From positions 14,016,047 to 14,080,046 of the forward strand of contig OX467087.1 in assembly GCA_950106755.1 (NCBI GenBank): a stretch of 64,000 nucleotides of DNA, in the 5' to 3' direction. The first letter of the stretch is position 1. Every line of letters begins with the position of its first letter. The notes under the pieces are model-generated. The model did not search any database. It had not been told where the DNA came from and saw only the letters and a list, made by a program, of their open reading frames with translations. Below, piece after piece: positions 47,541-60,690 of the stretch. The translations under genes and the position numbers were made by a program. This DNA is from Climacium dendroides (Eukaryota; Streptophyta; Bryopsida; Hypnales; Climaciaceae).

Positions 47541-49490
47541 ACTTCAATCATAGCATTCTACTACATGGCTCCAATATACTAGCTATAATGACATAGCAGT
47601 CACTTCATAGGCATTTAAAGCTGATTCATAAACATATGAAGTTAATACAATAGCAACATTGCAATCACTTTGTAGGGAATTGGATCACTTTGCAAGAAAT
47701 TGAAATTGATAGTGTTGGAGTTCAATTGTAGCATTTTGAACATTGGTGCTCAATCAAAAGACTCTTGGCTTGTATGTTTATAGAAGAATTGGATGATATT
47801 TCTAAGGGATGAAAATGTGGCGGAGTTTGTGACATGAATCATAACACAGGTCGTGGCACTACATCAATGTTCAGGACGTTTTTTGACTTTTACCAGCTAT
47901 TTTCCTTCAATTCCCAAATTGAACCGGTTCTTCAAGTACAAAGTCTAGTTATTTTCTCTATTTTTCATTCAAAATAGAAAAAATTTAGATTTTTTGCATT
48001 GATTTTTTGCCAATGTTTTTGAATTGCAAATGAGTTTTTTTCCAATTCCACTAGCTAACTTTGAACTAGCCACCAGTTCTTCCTAAACATTGCACTACAT
48101 ACTTAACTCCTAAATGCCCAAACCTTTAATTTCAAGTGTTTTTTTACTATGAAAAAAAAACCATAGGCTTATAGTTATCTCCAATGAAGCAAATTGTATT
48201 TTTTTTCAAAATCTAATTGTATAGATGTTTAAAGAGCTTGCTTATTAGTATATTCACCAATTTTGAGTGCAGAATTGCATAGGATTTGTGAGATTATAAC
48301 AAGAGAAATGTACATTTTCTATTTTTAGTATGCTACCCCTCCTCACAATGTTTTAGAAATTTGCACATAAATTTTTTGGGGGGATTGGAGGTGACATGCA
48401 CAACTACAATTTGTATTAGCATACTAAAATGCACTTTCACAAAATTGAATTTCACATGAAAAGCTACCAAATTCATTACACAATCCACCTTGCAATTGTT
48501 GAAATGCATGGGAGTACAAGTATAATTTGCAAATAACTCCAAATCAACACTTGCATGTTTAAATTTTCAATGGTGAAAATCATGAAAACACTTTACTCTT
48601 TCGTCGATTGGTACCATTTTCAAAGTAAATGGATAAATACACATTCTTAGATCTCAAATCAAGTGAAATCAGTGGCAAACTTTTCTCAAAGTCTGGAAAT
48701 GAAGTATAATTAGCAAGCTTTACTCTTCCACTAATGGACATATATGGCTTTGAAGACCTCTCAACAAAAATCAAATGTTTACCTTTTTCAAGTGAAAAAT
48801 AAAAGTTTTCAAAAGTTAACCTTCAGTACTGTCTAAATTTTTTTTCCTTAAACAGTCAAAGGAATTTAATTGCCCATACCAAAATGAACCTAAAATTTCA
48901 AATCAACCATACATGGTCGGTTGGGCATTTAGGGGTTAATATAATAGATGGCACCCACTCCAAAGTTAGTACCTTATTACTCAAATGATGTTGAACAAAG
49001 GACTCTTGAGGTAACAAGCTCTAAAATAGTACAAGCTCTAAAAAACACCCACATCCTCAATTGTACATGATGTGCTCATGTTGCTTTTTCATAGCCTTCA
49101 GCAATTTTGTACAAACAGTGTACATTTGAGGAGGTGGGCGATTTCAGAGCCCCTATGCCATTTCAACTTCAAAATTTCATAACTAATTCCAGAAAACTCC
49201 AAAAAATATGAAACAACTTGGGTTAAATGCCAATTCCACTTGTTTTTCGAGGAAAATTTACTGAAAATTATTTCGAGAAGCTTTCGCCTCCCCAAAATTC
49301 AGTTTCAGCTCTTACTTAGGTGCACAATTTCTGGACCTCCTACGTTGTCTAAGTTATGCCAGTGCCTGTGTCGTACTGAAATCAAGTTTGAGTGCTTGCT
49401 AAGCTTATGGGTAATATTGTTCCATCACAGTACAATACGCGCGTTGGGAGGGCAAATTCCAGGTACTGTACCACTGTTTGTAAATAGAAT
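47541..49490. other. AT-rich repeat sequence, no gene recognised
   Basis: The stretch 47,890-48,115 (TTTTACCAGCTATTTTCCTT) is a diverged copy of 55,535-55,735 (TTTTACCAACTATTTTCTTT), part of a dispersed family. No other feature was recognised. Confidence 0.5.
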
Positions 49491-49700
49491 TTTTTTTTTT
49501 TTAAATATGTAAGTTATACTGGTGTAGCGGAAGTTCAAAATTTTTTTTTTAAAAATATGTAAGTTATACTGGTGTAGCAGAAGTTCAAATTTTTTTTTTC
49601 TTTTTTAAACACATGGAACAATTCCATTGAATAGTGGAAAAAGTACAAAGACACAAGGGAGCCAATCCCCATCCTCGGGGTTTTTTTTTTTTTTTTTTTC
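49490..49700. repeat. 54-bp duplication with poly-T tracts
   Basis: AAATATGTAAGTTATACTGG followed by TGTAGC(G/A)GAAGTTCAAA occurs at about 49,503 and 49,554, each followed by a run of T. A further T-run of about 20 lies at 49,680-49,699. Confidence 0.8.
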
Positions 49701-52027
49701 TTCCGAAGTTCAAATTTTAAACCCACCTGCTGAACCAACTTCCTTGGTGTCTTTTAACCCTTAAGTGCTCCAATGTCCACATTTGGGACAATGAATGGAG
49801 GGCTTGCAGGCGTTGTTTTGTACAACTAATTTCTCATTCATCTTGGGTGAAGTCAAGAGGAGAGGCACTCCATCTAGGGCAGCACAATGCTAATAAAATT
49901 GGCAGCTGTGTGGTCAAGTGGCAGGCAACACACATATGGGGAAAAAAATAGAAGATGTATGTATTGTCTAGAATAAAAAAATTAAGAAAAAGTTGGCCCA
50001 GGGATTAACGATAAAACCATATTACAAAGGGGGACCAGCAAGGTGAAAATGTAGAAAATATAGGATTTTTTTAAATTTTTTCACACATGAAAAATTTGTA
50101 AATTTTGAATTCCTGTTTGCGGTCAGAGACCCCAAATTAGCTAGGAGAGGTTTAGAACATACCCTAAATATGGCATAAAAAATAGGAGGCAAGATTTTAC
50201 TTTTACTCTTGAGAACTTGTGTTTTCACCGTACTAGCCCTACTTTGTGAGGGGTTTAGCATTGTACATTAACCCCTCGCCTCTTGAGGGGATGAACTTTG
50301 TTGGCTTTAAGATAAAAATATTTATTTTGGACAGCCCCCTTTTCTATTTTGGTTTCATAGAGAGACATATTGTAGACAACAATTGCATTGAAAAAGATTC
50401 TCTATTCCTACCTTCTCATCCATTCATCTCTCTTCCCTCCTTACTTAGGGAGAATTGTCAAAGCTAACCATAATAGATGAGTTTATAAGACCGGAATGGA
50501 TCCAACTGAAAAATCCACATTTATATTGAATAAAATATTCATTCTTGGGGGACAAAAATTGTTTTGGGGTTTTTTTTCATTCTTCCTCATCTTCATGTTT
50601 GCACATTGAGTTCAAATTTTCAACAAATTTCTCAACAAATTTCTCATATCCTACAAACTAAAATGCTTAAGTTATCACAATTAGGTACTTCTACCTTACT
50701 TCAAAAAAGGTCTTGTGTTTTCAAATGGATTACCAAAAGACCAAGACAGTGCCAAAACTGTGAAATCAATGGGATGGCAAGTTACTTCTATACATCTTGC
50801 AATTGGAAATATCAATATCATAGTTTGCAACAATAGATTCAATGCAACAAGAGTGTTATGTATTTAGATGCATCTTTGAATCATCTTAAAAATCAAAACC
50901 ATTCATTGAATGCTCTATTACTTTGTAGTCATGTTGTGCCATGTACAAAGTTCATAATATTTTACAATATAGTTGAAGGTCATATAAGTGGACACTTCAA
51001 AATGCACCTATAATGCAATCATAATTGTGGCGGTTCTTTTATGGACATGAATGAACTAGCAAAACTCGTACTCTTATTCTATACCGAAAAATACCTTCCA
51101 AACCTTTAAAATACCGTAACTTGCTGCCCCAAGCTCATTTCAAATCACTGCTGGTTTGCAGGGATATGAGACTTTATGTACCAAATTGAGACCTTGTGAA
51201 CAAATTTCAAGTCGGTTTTCCTTGAAATTTGGTGCACTGAATCCATGTTGAGTGAGGACTTTAAAGTTCATAAAATTGAGCTATGATATCATGTAATTTT
51301 GACGCAATTGTAAATCTTGTGAAGAAAGGTGTGATTTTTTTTTTTTTTTTTAAATGCAACAACCCTTCACCGCATAGCATGTTATAGTTGTGTGGTGGTT
51401 GGAAGAAGCGTCCCACCATTCTAGACGGTGTTCCCAAATTTTGTGTAAAGTAGCAACTTCCATAACCATTAATATAAGGATTTGGGACATGATATCTACT
51501 AATAGACATCCAACAAATTACTGGACCCTATTAGCAAGAGAAAAATAATTCCTGTGCACTTTCAAATGTATTATTTGGACATTGTGAGAATAGGTTGGGA
51601 ATTTTTGAAGAGACGACTGCAAATGCACCTAATACCAACACTAGGGTCTAATATTCAGATGTAGTACATCCTTCTATTCACTTCTATTCACATCTATTCA
51701 CTTCCCAAAATTTTCCAAGATTTTAGGGGTGACAGTTATGGCTGATGCTACCTTAGTTTGTGTGCGATTTTGTGTCCAATTCTAGGGAGTGTCCGGTAAA
51801 TGGCACATCTACCTTAATTGCTTTAATTATTGGAAGGGGAAAAACTTAAAAATCAAAATTGGCGCCACAAGCAATTCAAGGATTGAAGTGACAATGAGAG
51901 CAAAGGCTTGCTTGGCTTGCAGCTGCAACAACCACTCCCCAGGGCAGAGCAAAGGGAGAGAGGGAGAGCATGTGAAGCTGGTGTTCCTGCAAGTCCGGCC
52001 TGTTTTGATGGTCATGTTATCATCTAT
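49700..52027. other. AT-rich repeat sequence, no gene recognised
   Basis: The stretch 50,310-50,560 (TTATTTTGGACAGCCCCCTT and later CCTTCTCATCCATTCATCTC) is a diverged copy of 55,905-56,165. The T-run at 51,337-51,351 interrupts otherwise featureless sequence. Confidence 0.5.
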
Positions 52028-52290
52028 CACTATAAGAACCCCGTGTTTTTTTAATGCATTTTAACTGACATTCAGATGTTTTTATGTTAACAACAACATT
52101 AAAGGTAACGTAAAAACAGGTGAATGTCAATTATATGTGTCTAAAAAAACACTATAAGAATCCCGTGTTTTTTGGACGCATTTTAATTGACATTCAATAT
52201 CTGTTTTTATGCTAACAACAGTAAAGGTAACATAAAAACAGGTGAATGTCAATTATATGTGTACAAAAAACACGGGGCTCTTCTATTGTA
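52028..52290. mobile_element. Two CACTA-like MITE units in tandem
   Basis: CACTATAAGAACCCCGTG begins at 52,028 and CACTATAAGAATCCCGTG at 52,150. Each unit is near-palindromic: the left half carries TGACATTCA and a TGTTTTTATG-like core, and the right half its complement CATAAAAACAGGTGAATGTC. The second unit ends ACACGGGGCTCTTCTATTGT, a decayed complement of the start. The same family is at 26,052-26,243. Confidence 0.7.
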
Positions 52291-54299
52291 TAGCATCCAT
52301 GTTTTAGATGGTAATCTTACACCTCTTCCATTTACCTTTTGTTCACTCATGACATTGACATTAACAAAATTCAACATTATTAATTGGGTTCATTAAAAAA
52401 ATTTAAGAAAAGAATTTTTTTTTTCTCAAGAATGAGTATTTTATTCAACATCAATGTAGTTTTTTCATCTAGACCCATCCCTATCTCATAGCTTCACCTA
52501 AACTCGCTAGCCTATGGAACTTGTTCCTAATTTAAAGTGAGTTCTACAACCACATATTATGAATAGGTGGGAGGAGAGACAAGTGGACGGGAAGATGAGA
52601 AATCTTTTCAATCAACAATACATCCAATTGTACACCTTTACAGGTCCCCCTACTATGTTATTGTAGGGGGGCTCTCCATTTTAGGTATCTCTACCTTAAA
52701 TGAATGAATTCTTATATTTCAATCCAAACACAAATCAAAAGCCCTTGTTGATTTTAGGCAATCCACGTTGAAGCATACATTGTCACTTAATCCTTAAAAT
52801 CCCAAAGTCCCCTTGGAGACAAAATGGATTTCAAGAAGGATCATGTGACCTCAATTTTAACAAGATTTTTGAAACTATCATAGAAGATAGTGAACAAATT
52901 GGCTTTTGGAGAATATAATTTTTATTTCAATTGGTGATTGGGAGAAAAAGTTTTGCCATTCTAAGCTCAAAATAGTGTTCTCTAGGCAATACCAAATTGT
53001 CAAGATAATTTTCTTTTTAAATTTTCTTTCTCATAGAAAATATTTCTATCTATATAGAAAGACTTGGTTCATTGCATTTGTACTAAATATTGGAGAGTTT
53101 TGTTTTTTGGACAATCTAAGTGTCTTCTTCAAAAAAATAACTTATAACATTTATTTTAAAAACTCAATATTTATAATTTAAAAAAATATAAGTTTTACAT
53201 AGTTTAGTTTGCTTGTTAAAACAATCTCACCTTTGGGATTAGCAATTTTCAATTCCTTCTTAGAGTTATTAACAATTTGGTTTTTTCTTCTATTGCATAC
53301 CTACTTCTATTTAACAATTTTAAATTTTTTCCATGAATTTTTTTTCTTAAATTTTTTTCCCAAAAATCTTAGCTCAATTCTTCAATACAAAAATTATAAA
53401 TTCAAAATGTGTAGTGCAAAAATTTAAGTTAAGAACATTCAAAGTCTTATAATCTAATCACACAATGTGGAAAAAATGATATTTTCTTCACTTTAGTTGC
53501 AAATATCCAAATAAATAAATAAAATTATTGAATTGTTTTGCTCTTTACAATAGAAATGGCAGTTTTGAGTGTTTTTTTTAATTAAGAAAAAGCCTTGGGG
53601 CTTTAGAGGTGAAACATCCAACAATTCTTTTCTTCTTTGAAGATCGTTTCTTTTCTTTGATATACATTTTTCTAAAAATTCTAATTTGGGGCACTACATT
53701 TCATTTAAAAGTTCAAATTTTTCTTCCAATTGAGCAAATGATTGAATTCTTCCATTGCGTAACTTTAGAAGAACATGGCCTCCCATGATCGAGGTAGTCA
53801 CCAAAATACTCCAATCATTGAACCAATAGGTAGATTTTTTGCTTCTTCAATGAACAATGAACAATGAAGTCATTCAACAAACCTTTTAGGTCCGCAATGC
53901 CCTTATAGGGTTAAAGCTACTCATCCAAAACAAATGTTTGAAATGGCTCATTTTAAATATTTTGGTTTGGAATGCCATGGTTAATCTAAAATTACATAGT
54001 TTTGAATCTCATGTGTAGAAAAAATGCATTTAAAAACACTTAAGACAAATACCCATTATAATTGAAAAAAAAACAATGATTGGATTTATGGATAATCAAA
54101 GTTTTGTTGACTTTGATTCTCAAACACTTCAAATTTGAAACACACATATTCACTTGATTTTGGACAATATTAAATGTCTTAAAGCAAGAATGAAATTAGA
54201 AAAAAAATATATAAATATAATATATTCAAATCTTTGTAAAAATATAAATTCTTATGGATAATATATTCTTTTTACAAATCTTATGGATAATATATTCAA

Positions 54300-54356
<57 letters not shown>

Positions 54357-56811
54357 TTGCAATTCACCTCAACTAATGCCATTGATTTTGAAATCTTTGT
54401 AAAAATTAAATTTTTAGCCCCCCAAATTGCATAAGAGGTCACTTACACTTTTAAAGGATGTAGACTATATGACATTAAAGTTGAGCCATTTAATGACAAA
54501 TACCATTGTTGGGAGTGGTGAGACAACTTATATCTATTGCAAGTTTGTAAAGCTCTACTTTATTTTCATGTTACATGATGTAATGGGCTCCAATGATTGG
54601 ATGAAGAAAAATATAGTCAAAATGAAAGCACAAAGAAATATAAACGCTTTGAACTATAAAAATTAATAATTGTACATCGTAAGGCACAAAAGAAATTTAA
54701 GACAAAAAGATAAATGAAGAAATTAAATTTTGAGCAATAGTTTCAAGCTCTAAGTACTTGACTAAGAGATGCTAAGGAAGGAGTCGCAAGGCAAGGGTGC
54801 AAAAGAGGGAAGATGGAGTACAAATTATAGAAGAAGACAACAAATTAAATGCATTTAAGCAATGGAATTCGGAAATGGGGCCAAGGAATGAGATGCTCCC
54901 TCAAAGTACATTCACAAGAAGGTAAAAAATATAAAATCTAAGAGGTTATTATTTCAAATTCAAATGAAGGGTTCAAACCAAAGGTTATATTTTAAACTCT
55001 TTAAGGTTTTATTTTGTACCAATACTTAAGGATTATAATCTTTAAAATAATGAGATGTTGAAATGAAATAGCAGATGAGACCATTAAGTAACTCCTAAGC
55101 ACTCCAAAGTTAATACTATGGATGATGAACAAAGTGTAGTTCAATGCAATGTTTCTTCCAAATAACCATTCATTTAATGCTAGTAGACAACATGCTTTTA
55201 TGACCAATTTGATGAATTTGAATTACACAATATATATGTACAAAAGTAATAATAAAAATGTGAAAAAATTCAAAAAATATTTTAGACATTAAAAGGATAA
55301 AACCCTATAGGGAAGGTATTTGGGGACTTCTTGTTCTTTGCTTGTTCCTTAAAGGATAAGGTAGGAGGTCTATAAAGTGCCCATTTAAGACCTAGAAAAA
55401 ATTTGTGGAGGTTAAACTTCTTGAAATATTTCAATAAATTTTCTTTCAATGAAAAATGGAATTAGCATCTAATCCATATTGTTTCTTATTTTTTGGAGTT
55501 TTGTAAATGCTTTACCAATGTTCAAGATGGGTTTTGAGTTTTACCAACTATTTTCTTTTAATTCCCATATTGAACTAGTTTCAAGTACAGAGTCTTATTT
55601 TTTTTCTTCCATTCTTTACTCTGAATAAAAATTTTATAGATTTTTTCAATGTTTCCAATTTGCAACCTGTTTTTTCTCCAATTTCACCAACAAACAATGA
55701 ACTAACCAATGGTTCTCCATGAACATTGTAAGTCTTTACTTCCTCAAGCTAGATGAACATACAAAAATAAACATTAATAAAATGGCATATTCATACATAC
55801 TATGATACAATGTACCATAGTTTACAGTTGTAAAAATCCTAATGTGCTAATTCAAGGCTTGATTGGAAACTAGTGGACAAAAGAACTTAGGGGTGATAGC
55901 ACTATTATGATAGAAGTATCTATTTTGGACAACCCCCTCTCATAGCTTCATAGGATGACTTATTGTGGACAATAGTTGGATGTAGTATTCATTGAAAAAG
56001 ATTCTTTCTTTGTACCTTCTCATCCATTTATCTCTCTTCCCTCCTTGCATAGGGAGAAGTGCCAAAGCTAACCAAAATAGGTGAGTCTATGAAATTGGAA
56101 TGGGCCCAATTGAAAAATCCACATTTATACTAAATAAAATATTAATTCTTAGAGAAAAAAATCTTTTTATTTCATACTTCTTCGTCCTTAATCCTTAAAC
56201 AATGGATTGATGACCATGAAAATCATCCATTTTGATAATGTGAAAATCATTGGTCTAAAAAATTTCAAAACACTCATTGGAAGTCAAATTCCTGTAGAAG
56301 ATCTCCCCCTTCCATACAAAATTCCAAGGATGAATAGTTGCACTTCCATCCTACACCAAAAGATTTTTTATCATCCATCTGACGTCAAATGCCCACCTCA
56401 ACATTTTAAGATATAAAATAATGACCTTCAATAATTCATTGTCATGCATGCAAAATGTATGCAACTCAAATTGTATTTTGAAATTTAAAAAATATATATA
56501 CATCTAAAATTCTAATTTGTATATGGAAAAGCCAAAAGTCCAACTACAACAAGTTTATGAAAACTTCAAAAACCACAATTTGGTTTTACAGATTTCTAGA
56601 GATTAAATAAAAAAGCAATTGGATTTCAAAGGTTTTTAGGGGTTAAATAAGAAAAACAATTGGATTTTAAAGATTTTTAAGGGTTAAATCAGTCTTGCTT
56701 GAATTGTACACTACATTATTTGAACAGATAGTGTACTTAAAGTAGTTTGATACCTTCATTACTTAGATGACCCTTTCTTGAATGATACGCCACATTATTT
56801 GAACTATTGTA
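52291..56811. other. AT-rich repeat sequence, no gene recognised
   Basis: Contains a hairpin CCCCCTAC/GTAGGGGG at about 52,646-52,671, the (TA)n run at 54,304-54,352, and the dispersed-repeat copies at 55,535-55,735 and 55,905-56,165. At 56,695-56,810 there are extra units of the tandem repeat found in the inverted arms. Confidence 0.5.
54304..54352. repeat. (TA)n microsatellite, about 24 units
   Basis: An uninterrupted alternating TA tract of about 49 bp. Confidence 0.95.
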
Positions 56812-57530
56812 GTTTCATTAGGAAAAATTTCAAGCTTGGAAAGATTGCCAGTTTCTAATTTTCAGCACCCTAGTGATACAATTCTAGAAAAAAAAAATTA
56901 TTATTTTAATTAAAATCCATTTTAAATATTATAAAATATTATAAAATAGTCAATCAGACATGGTGTTGATGACACACTAGTAGTGCCACGTCAAATCAAA
57001 AAAGTAAATTTTTTTTAATTTTGTAATTGCAGCGTAGAGGTGCAAACCTTGCACCCTCTTTGAGGCCTAAATTTTTTTGATGATGCAAGTTTCATACCTC
57101 CAACATTTAAATCACACTTGCTTGAAAGGTATGTTACATTATTGGCGTAGTTGAATTGTACACTACATTATTTGAACTGGCAATGCACCTAGTGCAATTT
57201 CATATCTCCATCACTTTCGCCACCCTTGCTTGAATGTTGGTCCGCGTTCTTGAAATTGGCAGTGTACTTGGTGCATTTTCATATCTACATCATTTTGTGC
57301 TGTCCTTGCTTGAATGTATGCCACGTTATTGAAATTGGCAGTGTACATAGTGGTGCAGTTTTACACGTCTATCATTTCCGCCACCTGTGCTCAAGTGCTA
57401 CACCATATTATTGACATTGGCAGTGTATATACTTGGTGTAGTTTTATACATCCATTCCTTTTTCCACCCCTGCTTGAATGTAACGCCACATTATTAGGAT
57501 TGGCAGTGTACATACTTGATGCAGCCAAAA
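56812..57530 (+). repeat. Left inverted arm with 79-bp tandem units
   Basis: Matches the complement of 61,800-62,531. Its inner tandem units (57,130-57,530) alternate GGCAGTGTACTTGGTGCA with CCTTGCTTGAATGT. Two more units lie outside the arm at 56,695-56,810. Confidence 0.8.
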
Positions 57531-59226
57531 TACTAATTTGAGGTAATCATACATTACGCTAGGTTCCCTTGAGAAATAGTATAATTTCCACCATATATAG
57601 GCTATTTTCCTCTTCATGGTACCCTACATTTAGGTCAAATTCGTAAAGAATTAGAAAAAAATTAGAATATGTCTAAAATTATAAAAATTGTAAAACTATT
57701 TTTAATATTTGCAAAAATTTCATTGGTGCCAATTTTGAATATCCAAAAATCATTCTTCAAGAAAATTTAGGGAAGAGAACACATTTATACATGAATAGGA
57801 AAAAACACTCTAAAATTACTAATGTTGAAAAAGTAGCACCAAAGTGCCATAAGTCAAGAAAATCAAAACAAATTGCCCAATTTGTTGGTGATAACCCAAA
57901 TTCTAAAATTAAATTATTTTGGAACAAAGGTGCTAAACTGGATTTGAACATATGGTAGCATGATTGCTATTATTAACAATCCATTGGAAATTAAAAATAA
58001 TAAGCTCCCAAAAATGAATCGTAAATTTATAAATTTGTATAAACATTTTATGCATTTTTTTAGCATCAACTTTGGAATGCATTGTAAACCATTTTCACAT
58101 TTATATACATATCTAGAGTCATCGCTTTGCACTTTTGAGTTGGTTCAATGATACTACACTTTTTAGTTTGAGTTTAAAAGTTTTCTCACAATTCCAATGC
58201 ACCCATTGGATTTGAGCTTTGGATAAGTTCTATCTTACCCACAACATTTTGGAGTGTATTGTAAACCATTTTCACATTTATGTACATATTTAGAGTATTT
58301 GCTTTGCAACTATAATTTGGTTCAACAATATTGCACCTTTCAATTTGAGTTTGAGGTTTTTTTAACAATTCCAATGCACTTGTTGAATTTAGGCTTTGGA
58401 AAAGTTCTTGCCTATGGCATATTGCATAGAAATCAAGCCACTTTGTACTCAAAAGTACAAGTGGTCACTTCTTGAAGTCTCTTTACCGCTTTCAATAATG
58501 AAACTATGTAGTTGAAAGTTATGAAAATTGTTGGGCCTTAAAAAAAACTCATATGTTGTGTGAAAATTTCAAAGAAAAGAAATAAAAACTCCATTTACAT
58601 GCACTTGCAAAAAATCGCTATGTTGCCAAAAATACATAGCTTAGTCCTTTAGAGGTTAATAGGAAAATTTTAGCTCTATTACTATATGGACCTATGATCA
58701 TGGGATAGTGCCAACATATATGTCATGTTTGGCTTGGTACATTGGCACGTGACAACCTCAACCCATCTCAAGTTCCATTTTTTTTCTTTTCTCGCAAAAA
58801 CATTTGTTTAAGTTCCTAAAAGGATTTCAAGGGAAAACAAAAAATTTGGACAATTGATAGAGGGCACATGTAGTAGGACCACCCTTGATGTGAATGCACG
58901 TTTTGAAAGTGTTGCAACTCTCAAATCCCCTAAGGGGCTTTTTGGTGCCCAAAGTTTTTTCTAGAGGTGATTGAGTCACAATATCCATTCACACACCAAA
59001 GAAAAATAAACTATTTTATAAAATTGGAAAAAAAAATTTGAAATTTTGAAATCCCTGGTCACTCCACTCCAACCCCCCTAAAGGTCTTCCTATTATTGAG
59101 AGGGTTTTCTAAGGGTGATAGAGTCATAGGAAAAAATTGAATATTCTTTTGGAAGTATTTTAGAGTCCTAGACTTCAAAAACACCAAAGGACACTCGAAG
59201 AGAGGGATTTGCAACAAAAAAAAACC
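57531..59226. other. Spacer of the inverted-arm element, left part
   Basis: No gene recognised. Holds the 177-bp duplication and, at 58,510-58,660, a copy of the dispersed repeat also seen at 28,205-28,360. Confidence 0.5.
58057..58410. repeat. 177-bp tandem duplication
   Basis: ATTGTAAACCATTTTCACAT occurs at 58,081 and 58,258. The copies continue through TTTAGAGT or TAGAGTC, TTTGAGTTT and CAATTCCAATGCAC, with moderate divergence. Confidence 0.8.
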
Positions 59227-59234
59227 CTTGAAAA

Positions 59235-60682
59235 CAAGGGGTCATCACTCTATACATTTACACAACCTATATGAGGCTAAGATTTGGGACCCTTACTTAC
59301 TTCATAAAATTTAATTTAATGAAAAATTTAAAAATTTGAATAGGTTTTTCTACTTTGAAAACTTGTATTTTGAATTATTGATATTTTTAAATTGATAATA
59401 ATTAGTTATAAATTTTTGAAGAAAAAAGATACACTATAGAGCTGAAAATAACTTTGGACCCCTTACTTACTTCATAAAAAGTTGTCTAAAAAATCATACT
59501 ACTAAAATCATAAGTCCCTTTGTAATATCATGAATCCTACCATTAATACTAGGGGCTCGTGCTTGCTATGCTACGCATTCATTGTATCACATATTAGTAA
59601 AAATTTGATATACTTGAATAGAATGCATGATAGTGATTTCAATAAGTCTTTAAAATAATTATTTTAATTATTATATAAAAATATTTCCAATCATGCATAC
59701 ATAGAAATCGTATTTTCACTCAATGTGATATTATAAAAATAAAGTAGCAGTTTGCAATTACTTTTGTAATATCACTTTTTATAAAGGGTGATATTATAGA
59801 AATAATATAGTTGTTACAATTGAGGTGATATTAAAGAGGATTAATAGGATGATATTATAGAGGTAGCAAATCCATTGCGTCTCTTGGCTTTACACTTCTT
59901 TGCACTTCTATGATTTTGTGCTTTTGTGAGCTTTGAGCTTTCATGATTTCAATTTTCTATTGCTACTACCAAATGGTATTGAGAAATTTATTCAATTGAA
60001 TTGATTTTGGATTCCACAACAATTAAATTTTTCGCAAAGCTTTTGAGATTTACAATTTTTTCCTTTAAATTCTTCTATTTGGGTTGCCGTTGTTTGTAAC
60101 AATGGAGTCAAATTTCTAATGCATTCTAATGTATGTGTATCTTTTATCGGATTCATCATTGCATGTATTTTATTCATCATTCATTAAATTTTTATTGCTT
60201 ATCTCAATATATGTTTATTTATAAAAAAAAATTATATGAAGATTTTAATAATTTTTATCTAAAGATTTATTGAAATTCTTACTCTGCATTCTATCTAATA
60301 CATAAAAAATTCTAATGAAATTCTAATGGTGAATGCGTAGCATAGCAAACGCCAACCGCTAGTTAACAACAAAATCCTAAAAATAATTCTCTATTGAAAG
60401 TTTATTTTTCTTGAATATTGATGCAATGGTCATCCAAATGTATTCTCTATAAATGTTTGAGTTGAAAAACATGCAATTTTAGTTCATTTTTCAACCTATT
60501 ATAATAGTCATTTTAAATGTCATTTGAGTTGGGTATTTTTGGCAATAGAAATCTATAGTCATTATTAATCAAACTTCAAAATTATAAGTTGAAATTATAG
60601 TATATTCCAAAGTAAATAGGGGGTCAAAAAATCACTTAACCGCACATGGTACACAAAATCCCCATAGAGTGACCTCCTTTCG
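59235..60682. mobile_element. hAT-type MITE, family 1, copy split by a Helitron
   Basis: The ends are CAAGGGGTCATCACTCTAT and (complement) CGAAAGGAGGTCACTCTAT, flanked by the perfect 8-bp target duplication CTTGAAAA (59,227-59,234 and 60,683-60,690). Without the 869-bp insertion the element is 579 bp and closely follows the copy at 4,417-4,988, for example CCCCTTACTTACTTCATAAA and GATGCAAT.GTCATCCAAATG. Confidence 0.87.
59494..60362 (+). mobile_element. Non-autonomous Helitron, 869 bp
   Basis: The insertion starts TCATACTACTAAAA and ends CCAACCGCTAG, between an A (59,493) and a T (60,363) of the host MITE, with no target duplication. The 5' TC, 3' CTAG and A/T insertion site are the Helitron signature. 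Just before the 3' end, GCGTAGCATAGCAAACGC can form a short stem. The uninterrupted MITE at 4,417 reads CTAAAAAATGAACAAAA at this spot, giving the empty site. A 33-bp imperfect inverted repeat links 59,550-59,583 (GCTTGCTATGCTACGCATTC) with the 3' end, which is unusual for canonical Helitrons. No Rep/helicase coding. Confidence 0.8.
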
Positions 60683-60690
60683 CTTGAAAA

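Noticed and set aside
52640..52675. Hairpin CCCCCTAC/GTAGGGGG as a terminator or riboswitch
   Set aside because: Bacterial-type terminators do not apply here; it is more likely a degraded transposon end, and no flanking duplication was found.
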